A stretch of 64,000 bases of DNA from Calothrix sp. NIES-2100 (GCF_002368195.1 NZ_AP018178.1:2686791-2750790), one strand, 5' to 3'. Shown: positions 23,812 to 33,617, counted from the first letter of the stretch. The notes: generated by a model not told the origin, from the sequence alone. Made by a program: numbers and translations.

Positions 23812-25144
23812 TTACCTTTTTCAAGGACTCTAATGTGGAGTAATTGAATTTGGCAAAGTATCAAAACTGTTGTAGTTTATGTGGATTATCTTAGTTGCAT
23901 CTCACCATTTATCTACCCAAAGAGAAGGCCTTATTTCTCCGAATTTCGCAAGTTTGTAGCTCGAGCGAATTTATCTAAGTTTGTCACAAATTTACACAAT
24001 GCTGTCATAAGCAGTTGATTCAATTCGTTATAGAGTTACAGGGTGTATTTTCTCATAGTTTTTCTAAGAGAATTCAAGACTAATTCAAACTCTCATACTT
24101 GCAAAATACCTTTGTCAGTAACTGTGCTAGATATCAACACAAAAAAGTATTTTTTAATTAATAAAAATTAAAACCTATGATTTGTTAATCAGACATTAAT
24201 TATCTAACATTCTTAGGGTGCGTTATCTTCAGGGTAACGTACCCTAAATTTTCTTCGCTTCCCGTGTCATTTACCCTCTCTTACAAAGTTGAGACAGTCC
24301 GTTATACCAATTCCCGAAAAGAATGAAACAGATGCTTGGGTTGGGTTGTAGCTTGCTTATTCGTAGAGGTACAAAGTTGAAACCCAACAATTACAATACT
24401 TTGAGTTGTTGGGTTACCCTGCGGGAAGCCGCTGCGCGTCTACATCCCTCAACCCAACCTTGTATCTTATTTTGTGTGAAACGACATTATATTTGCTGTA
24501 TGAATTAGCTTTTAGATTAATCAATACGCCCAAAAGCTCACCCCTGGATGACAAAGCCTGGGCATTAATTACGTAAGCAATTACAAACTACTTAAACAAC
24601 AAGTGTTGCGACTTTTCTTAGTGCCATTCGGCTAAAGCCCTGATTTTGATGACTTTAGTTCTCCCTAAGAATTGAAAATAATATGCTAGTTGCGTCAGTG
24701 ATGTTCAAAATTTTATATATTTAATTATTTAGTTAACGAAATCTATAAATTAGAAGTTAATCATAACAAAATATTTGCGCATTAAAAAATCAGTAAAATT
24801 CCTATTTTAGGAATAATGGTTTTACAAGTATATTGTTTGTAGTTGCACCAGGTTAACTGACAAAACAAGAGATTTATTTGGAATCTGATCTGAGATTAAC
24901 AACTCACTATTGATTGTTTGTCAGCCAACTTATTAATGATGTTGAAGTATTTAACATCATGTTTTAGTTTGGCAAGCAGCAACTTAAAAAACATCAAATC
25001 TACCAAATGAAAGTTAGGATGACAATCATCCTCGGCTCTTCATATGGATTTTCATCGAATCAAAACTGCTGGTAAGTTTGCTCTGCTATCAAGAGTGGCT
25101 TTAGCTTGGCAAATAGTACATTTCTCACATCATTTAAAAAACAA
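23812..25144. other. Long AT-rich spacer with one repeat block
   Basis: About 1.3 kb without a credible gene. A repeat block at 24303-24505 contains an apparent 61-codon frame that is only repeat sequence. The rest shows no RNA gene or structure that I can support. Confidence 0.45.
24303..24505. repeat. Composite palindromic repeat with TATACCAATT end
   Basis: The left end TATACCAATTCCCGAAAAGA resembles the MITE at 18018. Inside, TTGGGTTGGGTTG is answered by CAACCCAACC, and GTTGGGTTACCC plus CGGGAAGCCGCTGCGCGTCTAC belongs to the short-repeat family that also broke the transposase at 16583. The right end does not match well, so borders are approximate. Confidence 0.5.
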
Positions 25145-25462
25145 ATGCATCAATCTTTTCAATACCTGATACCTCTAATTTTAACAACAATTTCTGCTTT
25201 TGTTGTCACTCCGTCTCAAGCACAAACCCCGATAGAATCAAATAACATTAGTCCCATATCTTCAGAGCTATCTACCAATTCAGAGAAAACTGTGCCTGAT
25301 AAGTCTAGTGAGTTAAGCAGTTCTACAAAGCAAAAACCAGATGTAATATCTGAAAATTCTCCTAATTCTACCAGTACGGCTGTAACGACAACAGCTACAA
25401 CATCTAATCCACGTATTCCCATAGCCAGCAGGATTTTTTCTGTACCTTCAATGCAACAGTAA
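25145..25462 (+). CDS. Small exported Ser/Thr-rich protein, 105 residues
   Basis: Signal peptide MHQSFQYLIPLILTTISAFV, with probable cleavage after SQA or AQA near residue 27. The mature part is low-complexity, dominated by Ser, Thr, Pro, Asn and Glu, with no domain and no cysteine. It is likely an extended, secreted or wall-near peptide. The ATG at 25145 is preferred over a TTG 13 codons upstream. I recognise no family. It converges with the glycosyltransferase gene at 25506. Confidence 0.5.
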   Translation: MHQSFQYLIPLILTTISAFVVTPSQAQTPIESNNISPISSELSTNSEKTVPDKSSELSSSTKQKPDVISENSPNSTSTAVTTTATTSNPRIPIASRIFSVPSMQQ

Positions 25463-25505
25463 GTGAATTATGAAGGTTGAAAAAGGAAAAATTCATACTT
25501 CATCG

Positions 25506-26711
25506 TTACCCACAACATACTTGTTCATAGTGAAGGCCTGCAATATCCCAGGTGAATTCTGCTTCTATCAGTGCTCTACCATTAAAAGATAACTCAGCTC
25601 GCAATTGTGGATGATCAAAGAGTTGAGTAATAGCAGTAACATACTCTGCTGGTGAATTTGCTCTCAGTGCTGTTAGCGGTGTACCATCACCATCTACCGC
25701 TAGTCCTTCTAAACCGCGATCGCTTGCTACTATTGGTACACCAGCCGCCATTGCTTCTAGTGTTTTATTTTTAATTCCAAAACCCGTCCGCATTGGTACA
25801 ATGCAGACGGTTGATTTATGTAAATATTCTACCATTGCAGGTACACGCCCAGTCACGATCACACCTGGTTGTTTAGTCAGTGCTAAAACCTCTGGTACAG
25901 GATTAGCACCAACAATCTCAAAAGTTGTATCAGGATAATTTTCTTGGATTTTTGGCAATACTTCTTGACTAAAGAAAGAAACTGCATCGATATTTGCCAA
26001 AATATCCATTGCACCGATAAAAATTAAGCGATGTCCTCCTGGATCGGCGTTTCTATAAGAAAATGCAACTAGATCAACACCATTAGGAATGACAGTAATT
26101 TTACTATCAGCGTTGAAAGTTGGTAATTGCAGTTTATCTTCTTGTGTAGTTACCACAATAGAGGAAAACTTAGAACAGTAGTTTTGCTCATAACGACGTA
26201 AAAGTGGCAGATTTATTTGATCTCTCAATCTATTTTCGGAAGTACCAGTAGCAAGTTGGTTAAGACAGCTACCGTAAACTGAACTATGAATATCAACTAC
26301 AGTTCTTAGCTGTTTTTGGTAATCAGGGCGGACATAAATTTCATTCACGCTATGTTCGCAGGTAATCACATCATATTTTCCCGCCTGTACAACATTATCA
26401 ATCCATGCTTGCATTTCCTTAGAGTGGTGGCTGAGTACACTCGGAGGTGTTCCCTGTTGTAAAAATGAACCCAAGCGTTGAATTTTCTGGAATATTCCTG
26501 TTGATGGTTCTGGGGGACGTTCAAAAATTACTAGACGATCCACACAGTTCTCTAATCCTGCGATTTCTGCATCTGTGACAGTGCTTTCGCGTTGAGTTAC
26601 CAAAGTGATACTATGGCGTTTACTGAGATATTTGAGTAAATTAAATGTCCTGACTTGCGTTCCTCCTGTTGGGGGATAGGGAAACGTGCAGGATATCATG
26701 AGGATATTCAT
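25506..26711 (-). CDS. Glycosyltransferase family 4 enzyme
   Basis: A 401-residue GT-B glycosyltransferase. N-terminal Rossmann domain begins MNILMISCTFPYPPTGGTQV; the C-terminal nucleotide-sugar domain starts near ITVIPNGVDLVAFSY and carries RLIFIGAMD, TFEIVGANPVPEV and the signature GFGIKNKTLEAMAAGVPIVA with the Glu that binds the sugar nucleotide. It transfers a sugar from an NDP-sugar to an unknown acceptor, probably in cell-surface glycan synthesis at the inner membrane. The ATG at 26711 is chosen because the next 20 upstream codons do not look like part of the fold. No partner genes nearby. Confidence 0.85.
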   Translation of the reverse strand: MNILMISCTFPYPPTGGTQVRTFNLLKYLSKRHSITLVTQRESTVTDAEIAGLENCVDRLVIFERPPEPSTGIFQKIQRLGSFLQQGTPPSVLSHHSKEMQAWIDNVVQAGKYDVITCEHSVNEIYVRPDYQKQLRTVVDIHSSVYGSCLNQLATGTSENRLRDQINLPLLRRYEQNYCSKFSSIVVTTQEDKLQLPTFNADSKITVIPNGVDLVAFSYRNADPGGHRLIFIGAMDILANIDAVSFFSQEVLPKIQENYPDTTFEIVGANPVPEVLALTKQPGVIVTGRVPAMVEYLHKSTVCIVPMRTGFGIKNKTLEAMAAGVPIVASDRGLEGLAVDGDGTPLTALRANSPAEYVTAITQLFDHPQLRAELSFNGRALIEAEFTWDIAGLHYEQVCCG

Positions 26712-27098
26712 AAAATATATCTCTGTAATAATACTATTAATAAAGTTATATATATACCTTGACCTTGACATTGTTGATTGTCAAGGATGAGGTGCTTGGT
26801 TAACGCATTATTATGAGTCAGAGAAATTAGGGCGTTGCTGATTGAAAGTATAAATTAGCCTCACGCATTCGACGCAGTCGTTCCCACAGGGTAGGCGCAA
26901 AGGCGCAAAGAAAACGGAATATTTAGAGAAATTACTTACTTTGAGGAAGAGTTGGAGTAGGTTGGTAAGTTGAATTAGATCTCAATTGATTGATCGCGAA
27001 TATTGTACCAAGAGTTAAAGCAATGGATAAAACTGCGATCGCTAAAGAGTTAGCCTTCCAAAAGCATTTTCCTTGCCACTAACTTTATTGTATAAAAT
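26712..27098. other. Spacer with a startless open frame
   Basis: On the reverse strand 27076-26932 is open but has no ATG, GTG or usable TTG. It encodes a hydrophobic helix (ANSLAIAVLSIALTLGTIFA) followed by a Pro/Thr-rich tail, so it looks like the remnant of a small membrane protein. A GGCGCAAAGGCGCAAAG heptamer repeat lies at 26892. Confidence 0.35.
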
Positions 27099-27851
27099 TC
27101 AGATATTACTTTCCGAAAAACTGTCTATAATCTTTATCATAGTTTTGTCACCCAAGCCTTTACCTTTCATACGTTCAAGAACATTACTAAAAGATGAATA
27201 CTTGCCATTTTTTTCTCTCTCATTCAATATTTGCTCTATTACTTTAGGTTTGACATTAACCCGTTTTAGCCTAGCGGTAAGCTCCGTTATTTTTAAAGTA
27301 TTAAGTGCTTCTAATGGTTCTATTTGCTTGGGAATTTTATTGTCAATTTCTTTTAATTTATCATTAATATTTTTAATTTCTCGTTTCAACTCTTCCTGTA
27401 ATTCATTAGTACGATTTTCCAAACGTGACTCTATATTTGTTAGCCGAGAATCTGTGTTATTAGATAATGATTGCATGAGATTGATCAAAGGGTATTCTAT
27501 TATATCTGAGTTAGAAGATAAATTATTGGTAAGAGCAGGATTTGAGTTTCTAAACAACTCAATCTGCTTTGTTAAAGCTTCCTCATTTTCATCCTCAATA
27601 ATAAATACTCCAATCATTTCACCTTTACGAAGATCTATTTCTCTAGCTCTAGCAGCAGCATAGTACTCAAAGTCTCCATCTACCACTTCATAAGATTGTA
27701 GACTTGTTCGGCGAACTACAATCGGGTTAATAACTCCTTCAGATTCTAAAATTAACTTGGCAGCTTTTTCTATTTGATCATCTGTAAAATTTGAACGAGG
27801 CTTGTTACAAGTAATTTTCTTGACAGCAACAAGTGATGTAGATAATTTCAT
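27099..27851 (-). CDS. ParB-like protein with coiled coil and helix-hairpin-helix
   Basis: A 250-residue protein. The N-terminal 100 residues are a ParB/sulfiredoxin-type domain (FTDDQIEKAAKLILESEG, NPIVVRR, YEVVDGDFEYYAAARAREI), where VVDGDFEYYAAARA replaces the usual EGxRR box. A long helix at about 135-185 (RLENRTNELQEELKREIKNI) is a coiled coil. The end (FSNVLERMKGKGLGDKTMIKI) looks like a helix-hairpin-helix DNA-binding motif. Its start overlaps the stop of the upstream ParA gene by 4 bp (27848-27851), so the two are translationally coupled. Likely the DNA-binding or CTP-switch partner of that ATPase; its role (partition, defence or mobile-element upkeep) is open. Confidence 0.75.
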   Translation of the reverse strand: MKLSTSLVAVKKITCNKPRSNFTDDQIEKAAKLILESEGVINPIVVRRTSLQSYEVVDGDFEYYAAARAREIDLRKGEMIGVFIIEDENEEALTKQIELFRNSNPALTNNLSSNSDIIEYPLINLMQSLSNNTDSRLTNIESRLENRTNELQEELKREIKNINDKLKEIDNKIPKQIEPLEALNTLKITELTARLKRVNVKPKVIEQILNEREKNGKYSSFSNVLERMKGKGLGDKTMIKIIDSFSESNI

Positions 27852-29242
27852 TCAGTTAAACCTATCTTTTGCAAAACTTCTATTGCTAGTAACTCAAATT
27901 CTTGTGCAGCCATTGAATCTGGCTTAAAATCAATAATAGAAACAGGATCAGCTATCTCAATATCTCCTACAATCAAAGATTTTTCAGCACATTTTGCTAA
28001 ATCATCTCTATCATATATTACTGTGTCCATAACCTGAAGATTATATCGCTTCGGAATAGCTTCTAGCCTTTTAGGTAAAGTGTGTTTTACAAATTGATTA
28101 TTCGTAGATATCTTACAAGCCAGTACACCTAAAGTTTCTATTGGAGGTTTTCTTATTTGTTTTCTAAATGTATTAACACCCTTGATAAACTCTTTAACGT
28201 TAGTTAATCCTTGATTAGCAAATGGTTTTAGATCTGATGGAATGATAAGATAATCAGCAGTGATTAGAGCAATTCTTGCATAAAGATTTAAAGAAGGCGG
28301 AGTATCAATGAGTACAATATCATACTTTTCTTGCACATGCTCTAATTTATCAATAAGTATTAGTCTGCTACCATCAAGAGCATTCAAATCTGTTTCATTT
28401 CTCATCAAATCAATATGTGCAGGAACAACATCAATTTCGGGATTACAGAAATTAGACTTCCTTGCTACTTCCGAAATAGGATAAAGTTCTTCAGATTGCA
28501 AAACTTGAAGAAGATTAGAGTCTTTGATATCATCAAATTCTTCATCATCAAATTTGACTAAACCTGTAGCAAATGTAGTATTTGCTTGACTATCAAAATC
28601 AATTAACAATACTCTTTTACCCTTTTTACGAATAGCAGCAGCTAGGTTTACTACAGTTGTTGTCTTACCAACTCCGCCTTTATTATGGTAAACAGCAATC
28701 GTTTTCATTGCATTTTGCCTCTTGGTTTCAGAACGTGATTTAGTTTCAGATATTTGAATATCTAAATTATTTATATTCTGTCTTTCTTGTAGACTCTCTC
28801 TACCAATTAAATTTTGAATTTCTTTGAGCTTCGTTTCTACTTCTTTACCAGCACACTGAAAAACTAGCCGAATCTCATATTGAACTTTTTCATAAATTCT
28901 GATTTCCTTAGCATTGGTTAACAATCCATAGCGCACATTTAAGGTTGTTAAATAATGTCTAAGTCTGGAAACGTGATTATTTAAATTGTGCTTCGGATGC
29001 TTCGCTTCCATGACGACACTCAATGGCGAGTTTGCATCTAAAACAAAGGGAACCACTTGCGCTGCAAATGCTAAGAAATCTAAGCGGATGCTACCAAGGA
29101 CAACTTCTTGATACCAGGTGTCAGGAGTATACCCTAGCTGTGGTAGCAAATATTGAACGATGAGTTTACTTTCAACTTCGCTTTCGTTGCGGCACAGTTC
29201 AGGATTAAAAGGCAATCTCTTACTCCATATAGAAAACTGCAA
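27848..29242 (-). CDS. Nuclease-domain/ParA ATPase fusion
   Basis: A 464-residue two-part protein. Residues 1-150 resemble the N-terminal nuclease domain of type I restriction HsdR subunits: NESEVESKLIVQYLLPQLGY, then the PD-(D/E)xK pieces RLDFLAF and VVMEAKHP. A charged linker leads to a ParA/MinD ATPase from about 180 on: deviant Walker A KGGVGKTTTVVNLA, Walker A' LLIDFDSQAN and Walker B DIVLIDTPPSL, with the usual C-terminal helices. A stand-alone ParA starting at the internal ATG (MKTIAVYHNKGG) could be made too. It overlaps the ParB-like gene by 4 bp. Its codon use is AT-richer than neighbours, suggesting acquisition. Function not established. Confidence 0.8.
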   Translation of the reverse strand: MQFSIWSKRLPFNPELCRNESEVESKLIVQYLLPQLGYTPDTWYQEVVLGSIRLDFLAFAAQVVPFVLDANSPLSVVMEAKHPKHNLNNHVSRLRHYLTTLNVRYGLLTNAKEIRIYEKVQYEIRLVFQCAGKEVETKLKEIQNLIGRESLQERQNINNLDIQISETKSRSETKRQNAMKTIAVYHNKGGVGKTTTVVNLAAAIRKKGKRVLLIDFDSQANTTFATGLVKFDDEEFDDIKDSNLLQVLQSEELYPISEVARKSNFCNPEIDVVPAHIDLMRNETDLNALDGSRLILIDKLEHVQEKYDIVLIDTPPSLNLYARIALITADYLIIPSDLKPFANQGLTNVKEFIKGVNTFRKQIRKPPIETLGVLACKISTNNQFVKHTLPKRLEAIPKRYNLQVMDTVIYDRDDLAKCAEKSLIVGDIEIADPVSIIDFKPDSMAAQEFELLAIEVLQKIGLTE

Positions 29243-29687
29243 TCATGAGAAAGAAGCTGATACATGTTTGATTATTACATCAACTCAGTAGTTTTAAGTA
29301 AAGAAATCTTTGACAAAATGTAAAAAATGATAACAAAATATTATTTTATTTAATAAGTAGCACTTATCTAGCGATCCACCACATTAATTGTGATGGGCTT
29401 TGAGATCCCCGACTTCTTTAAGAAGTCGGGGATCTGATCCCTAGCAACTCAAGATAAATTGACTACAAATTTACTCAACCAAGAGAATTTATCAAACCGA
29501 CTACTAATATTTGCTAAGATTCTGCAACTTAAGTCAGGTTGCTATATAATTCTGACTGCCTCAATCGCGTCCATCTCACTGGAATTACTTTATGTATTCC
29601 AGAAATATTAAATTTAACGAAAATTTCCATATATCAGGAGAGATGTACGCTACCTACATGGGGATGCGACATCAAAGGACTTAACCA
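29243..29687. other. Spacer between the two ParA genes
   Basis: Divergent promoter region of about 445 bp between the nuclease-ParA gene and the second ParA gene. It holds one 'GATCCCCGACTTC' palindrome (29403-29435). No inverted-repeat cluster that could serve as parS was recognised. Confidence 0.45.
29403..29435. repeat. 'GATCCCCGACTTC' palindrome, copy 1
   Basis: AGATCCCCGACTTCTT followed by its complement AAGAAGTCGGGGATCT around a TA centre. Copies are at 36057-36089 and 60462-60494, and broken halves near 11942 and 12204. The copy at 60462 shares the preceding word CACATTAATT as well. Confidence 0.8.
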
Positions 29688-30572
29688 ATGGGATATGTAA
29701 TTGCAACTGCAAATATGAAAGGTGGTGTCGGTAAAACCACCATTACAGTTAATTTAGCTACTTGTTTAGCTAAATATCATGGAAAACGGGTGCTGGTTCT
29801 AGATTTAGACAGCCAAATTAGTGCCACACTCAGTTTGATGTCGCCTTTGGAATTTGCCAAGCGGCGGAAAAATAGAAAGACTTTTAGATATCTAATAGAT
29901 CAAGTTATCACTCCGGAACCGGATGCTAAGTTGACGATTCATGATATCGTTCAATCTAAGGTTTGTAATTTGCCTGGATTGGATTTATTGCCAGGAGATA
30001 TCGATTTATACGATGAATTTGTTGTTTCAGAAATGCTGCATGAACAATCTGTGATTTTAGGTGAGCAAGATTTTGAAACGGTTTGGAATCGCTTTGAAAG
30101 GGTGTTGATTAATAACATATTAAAGTCAGTGCGTGACGAATATGATTTTATCATTTTGGATTGTGCCCCTGGCTATAATCTCTTAACTCGTAGTGCTTTA
30201 GCTTGCAGCGATTTCTATATTTTACCTGCTAAACCAGAACCTTTATCTGTTGTAGGTATTCAACTGTTGGAAAGACGCATTGGGCAATTAAAAGACAGTC
30301 ACGAACATGAGGCGAAAATTGATATCAAAATGCTGGGTATTGTATTCAGTATGTCGAGTGCAAATCTTCTCACTGGCAGATACTATAAACAAGTCATGCA
30401 CCGCGTTGTTGAGGATTTTGGTGTAGATAAAATTTGTAAGAACCAAATCCCAGTGGATGTGAATGTGGCGAAGGCTGTTGATAGTTTTATGCCGGCTGTT
30501 TTAATGAATCCTCAATCTCCTGGTTCTAAGGCATTTATTCAGTTAGCGCAGGAGTTGTTAGAGAAGTTGTAA
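29688..30572 (+). CDS. ParA-family ATPase
   Basis: A 294-residue stand-alone ATPase of the ParA/Soj/MinD group. Walker A MKGGVGKTTITVNLA (about 11-25), Walker A' LVLDLDSQIS, Walker B FIILDCAPGY, then ILPAKPEPLSVVGIQ. The N-terminus lacks a DNA-binding extension, so it is the short type Ib-like form. It transcribes away from the nuclease-ParA/ParB pair (445 bp apart), and no own ParB gene follows: repeats, then ileS on the other strand. It may position DNA or a protein complex on the nucleoid, or act with the neighbouring ParB-like protein. Confidence 0.85.
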   Translation: MGYVIATANMKGGVGKTTITVNLATCLAKYHGKRVLVLDLDSQISATLSLMSPLEFAKRRKNRKTFRYLIDQVITPEPDAKLTIHDIVQSKVCNLPGLDLLPGDIDLYDEFVVSEMLHEQSVILGEQDFETVWNRFERVLINNILKSVRDEYDFIILDCAPGYNLLTRSALACSDFYILPAKPEPLSVVGIQLLERRIGQLKDSHEHEAKIDIKMLGIVFSMSSANLLTGRYYKQVMHRVVEDFGVDKICKNQIPVDVNVAKAVDSFMPAVLMNPQSPGSKAFIQLAQELLEKL

Positions 30573-30734
30573 GGGGAATGGGGAATGGGGAAGGGGAAAT
30601 GGGGACAAGGGGGATGTGCTTCTCTGCGAGACGCTGCGCGAACGACTTCGCTCAGCAAACGGGGGATGAGGGAGATAAATAAGTCATGCCCAATGCCCAC
30701 TTGCCCTGAGCGAAGTCGAAGGGATGCCCAATCC

Positions 30735-33617
30735 CTAAAACTCGCCGGCTAAGGCTGAAACACACCGTTCGCAAAGTAGGGGATGTTCTTTTGATTCTCC
30801 TACATGGATCGAGTAGTTCCAACAGCGATCGCACTTTTCGCCATCTGCGTTCACTACCCCAATTCCCCAAGTGTCTGATTGTAGGTTGTATTTCAACCCT
30901 TGCAGGGCTTCGGGTGTATCCAATACTTCTACTTGGGAAGTGATGAACAAATAACGCAGTTCATCGATACCGTTACCTTTGACTGGGTTAAGTGCTTTTA
31001 CTGAAGCTTTTAACTGCTCGTCATTGATATACAGTAAGACTTTGGCTTCTAGGGAAGAACCAATCAATTTTTCTATCCTAGCTTGCTCTAATACCTTATT
31101 TACCTCAGTACGCAGTTGCCGGATTTGTTGCCAGAATTCTGCTATGGCTGGATTATGCCATTTTTCCTCGACTTGCACCCAACCGGCTTCAAATACCGAT
31201 TTGTAAGGTGTTTTGTAGGGGAGATGTTGCCAAATATCTTCAGCAGTGTGACATAACACAGGGGCGATCGCTCGTGCTAAATTCTCTAAAGCTATCTTCA
31301 GCACTGTTTGACAACTGCGGCGGCGGAAACCATCGGGTGTACTGATGTAAAGTCTATCCTTGGCAGCATCTAAATAGAAGTTGGATAAATCCACAACGCA
31401 GAAGTTCTGCACTGTTTGGAAGAAGCGGAAGAATTGGAAGCTTTCAAAGGCTTCTGTAACTTCCTGAAATACTTCGGTGATGCGGTGCAGCATATAGCGG
31501 TCGAGTTCTGGTAAATCTTCAAAAGCTACTGCATCTTTTTCTGGGTCGAAATCATGCAAGCTACCCAACAAGAACCGCGCTGTATTGCGAATCTTACCTC
31601 TAACATCATTTAACTGCTTGATGATGTTACCACCCAAACGCACATCGGAGGTGTAATCTACGGACGACACCCACAACCGCAATACGTCAGCACCATAGGC
31701 GGGTTCTTTTTTCTGGTCTTTACCACCTGCAATCATCACCTGCGGATCAACCACATTCCCCACAGATTTACTCATCTTCCGCCCTTGTTCATCCAGGACA
31801 AAGCCGTGAGTCAAGACAGTTTTGTAAGGTGCAATGTCATTCACCGCTACACTGGTGAGCAAACTTGACTGGAACCAACCGCGATGTTGGTCGGAACCTT
31901 CCAAATACATATCAGCAGGGTAGCGCAATTCTTGCCGTTGTTTGGCAACAGCAGCCCAAGATGAACCAGAATCAAACCACACATCCATTGTGTCAGTACC
32001 TCGGCGGTAAGACCGACCATTATTACGGTATTGTTCGGGTAACAATTCCTCTACCGACAATTCCCACCAAGCATCAGAACCTTTTTCGGCGATAATTGCT
32101 TGGACGTGGTTGATGGTTTCTTCATTCAGCAGTGGTTCACCGGTTTCTTCATCGTAGAATACCGGAATTGGCACACCCCAAGCCCGCTGACGGGAGATAC
32201 ACCAATCAGAACGTTCCGCCACCATTGGCGTGATCCGATTTTCACCTTGGGCTGGAATCCATTTTACCGAAGCGATCGCTTTTAGTGCTTCTTCTCTAAA
32301 TCCTTCTACCGAAGCAAACCATTGTTCGGTAGCACGGAAAATCGTCGGTTTCTTTGTCCGCCAGTCATAAGGATATTTGTGTGCATAAGCTTCTTCCTTC
32401 AACAAGGAACCAGCCGCAGTCAATGCATCAATTACCGCCTGATTTCCATCACCCAGGACATTCAACCCCGCAAATTGTCCAGCTTCTTGGGTAAAGTTAC
32501 CGTTATCATCCACAGGCGCAAGGATCGGCAAACCATAACGCTGACCAACAATGTAGTCTTCTTGACCATGACCAGGGGCGGTATGTACCAACCCCGTACC
32601 AGACTCAGTAGTAATGTAATCACCACCCACAACCACCGGGCTTTCGCGGTCAAATAACGGATGACGGTAGGTGATATGTTCTAATTCTTTCCCTTTAAAT
32701 GTGGATTTTACGGTTAACTCAATTCCCAAAGTTGCAGCTAACCGTTCCACCAAATCAGCCGCCACAATCAGGTATTTAAATCCTCTCTGCGCCTCTGCGT
32801 CTCTGCGTGAGCTTTCCACCACAGCATAGTTAAGGTCTGCATTTACCGCCACCGCCAAGTTACCCGGAATTGTCCAAGGTGTAGTTGTCCAAACAGCTAC
32901 ACCCAAATCTGGTAAATATTCTCCTAGCAATGGTTTAGCAGCTTCCGTCAGACTGGTGATGGGGAAAGCAGCGTAGATACTGCGGGAAGTGTGACCTTCC
33001 GGGTATTCTAGTTCAGCTTCAGCCAAAGCAGTCTTAGAACTGGGACTCCAGTGAACCGGCTTCAAACCGCGATAGATATAGCCTTTTAACACCATCTGAC
33101 CAAAAACACCAATTTGCGCCGCTTCATATTCCGGCTTCAAAGTCAGATAAGGATTATCCCAATCACCCCAAACACCATAACGTTTAAAACTTTGGCGTTG
33201 AGCATCTACAGTTGTTAGTGCAAATTCCTTGGCTTTTTGCCGCAGTTGTAAAGGCGTAAGATTTTGCCGTTCTGCTGACTTCATATTCTGCAAAACTTTC
33301 AGTTCAATTGGCAAGCCGTGGCAGTCCCAACCAGGCACATAACGAACCTTACGCCCCCGTAGCAACTGGTAGCGGTTAATAATATCTTTGAGAATTTTAT
33401 TTAAGGCATGACCAATATGAAGTGAGCCATTTGCGTAGGGAGGCCCATCGTGTAGTATAAATAAGTCGCCGGGGTTGTTTTCACTGAGGCGATCGTAAAT
33501 TTTATTTTCTTCCCAAAATTGCTGAATTTCCGGCTCACGCTTGAGCGCGTTTGCCCGCATATCAAAGTTCGTTTTGGGTAGATTAACAGTATCTTTGTAT
33601 CTTCCAGTTTCTGTCAC
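30735..33617 (-). CDS. ileS: Isoleucyl-tRNA synthetase
   Basis: A 960-residue class I synthetase charging tRNA-Ile. The HIGH motif is in GPPYANGSLHIGHALN, the WxxT tract in WDCHGLPIE, the editing domain after about 200 (TTPWTIPGNLA), KMSKS in EQGRKMSKSVGNVV, and a C-terminal zinc finger with CDRCW and CERCV. The GTG at 33617 (VTETGRYKDTVNLPKTNF) is taken as start; the frame extends 49 codons further but that part is low-complexity. In the editing domain, residues about 268-278 (SSRRDAEAQRG) are encoded by a dispersed heptamer repeat (32783-32811), an in-frame addition. Single gene. Confidence 0.95.
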   Translation of the reverse strand: MTETGRYKDTVNLPKTNFDMRANALKREPEIQQFWEENKIYDRLSENNPGDLFILHDGPPYANGSLHIGHALNKILKDIINRYQLLRGRKVRYVPGWDCHGLPIELKVLQNMKSAERQNLTPLQLRQKAKEFALTTVDAQRQSFKRYGVWGDWDNPYLTLKPEYEAAQIGVFGQMVLKGYIYRGLKPVHWSPSSKTALAEAELEYPEGHTSRSIYAAFPITSLTEAAKPLLGEYLPDLGVAVWTTTPWTIPGNLAVAVNADLNYAVVESSRRDAEAQRGFKYLIVAADLVERLAATLGIELTVKSTFKGKELEHITYRHPLFDRESPVVVGGDYITTESGTGLVHTAPGHGQEDYIVGQRYGLPILAPVDDNGNFTQEAGQFAGLNVLGDGNQAVIDALTAAGSLLKEEAYAHKYPYDWRTKKPTIFRATEQWFASVEGFREEALKAIASVKWIPAQGENRITPMVAERSDWCISRQRAWGVPIPVFYDEETGEPLLNEETINHVQAIIAEKGSDAWWELSVEELLPEQYRNNGRSYRRGTDTMDVWFDSGSSWAAVAKQRQELRYPADMYLEGSDQHRGWFQSSLLTSVAVNDIAPYKTVLTHGFVLDEQGRKMSKSVGNVVDPQVMIAGGKDQKKEPAYGADVLRLWVSSVDYTSDVRLGGNIIKQLNDVRGKIRNTARFLLGSLHDFDPEKDAVAFEDLPELDRYMLHRITEVFQEVTEAFESFQFFRFFQTVQNFCVVDLSNFYLDAAKDRLYISTPDGFRRRSCQTVLKIALENLARAIAPVLCHTAEDIWQHLPYKTPYKSVFEAGWVQVEEKWHNPAIAEFWQQIRQLRTEVNKVLEQARIEKLIGSSLEAKVLLYINDEQLKASVKALNPVKGNGIDELRYLFITSQVEVLDTPEALQGLKYNLQSDTWGIGVVNADGEKCDRCWNYSIHVGESKEHPLLCERCVSALAGEF
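32783..32811. repeat. CGCAGAG heptamer repeat inside ileS
   Basis: On the coding strand the tract ACGCAGAGACGCAGAGGCG repeats a seven-base word. Related tracts stand in spacers at 26892 and 42985. Here it is translated within the editing domain without shifting the frame. Confidence 0.7.

Noticed and set aside
24323..24508. 61-codon forward frame
   Set aside because: Consists of the composite repeat with GGGTTGGGTTG and GCGCGTCTAC words.
27073..27663. 196-codon forward frame
   Set aside because: Antisense to the ParB-like gene; Ser/Leu/Ile-rich composition is the usual shadow of an AT-rich Lys/Glu-rich gene.
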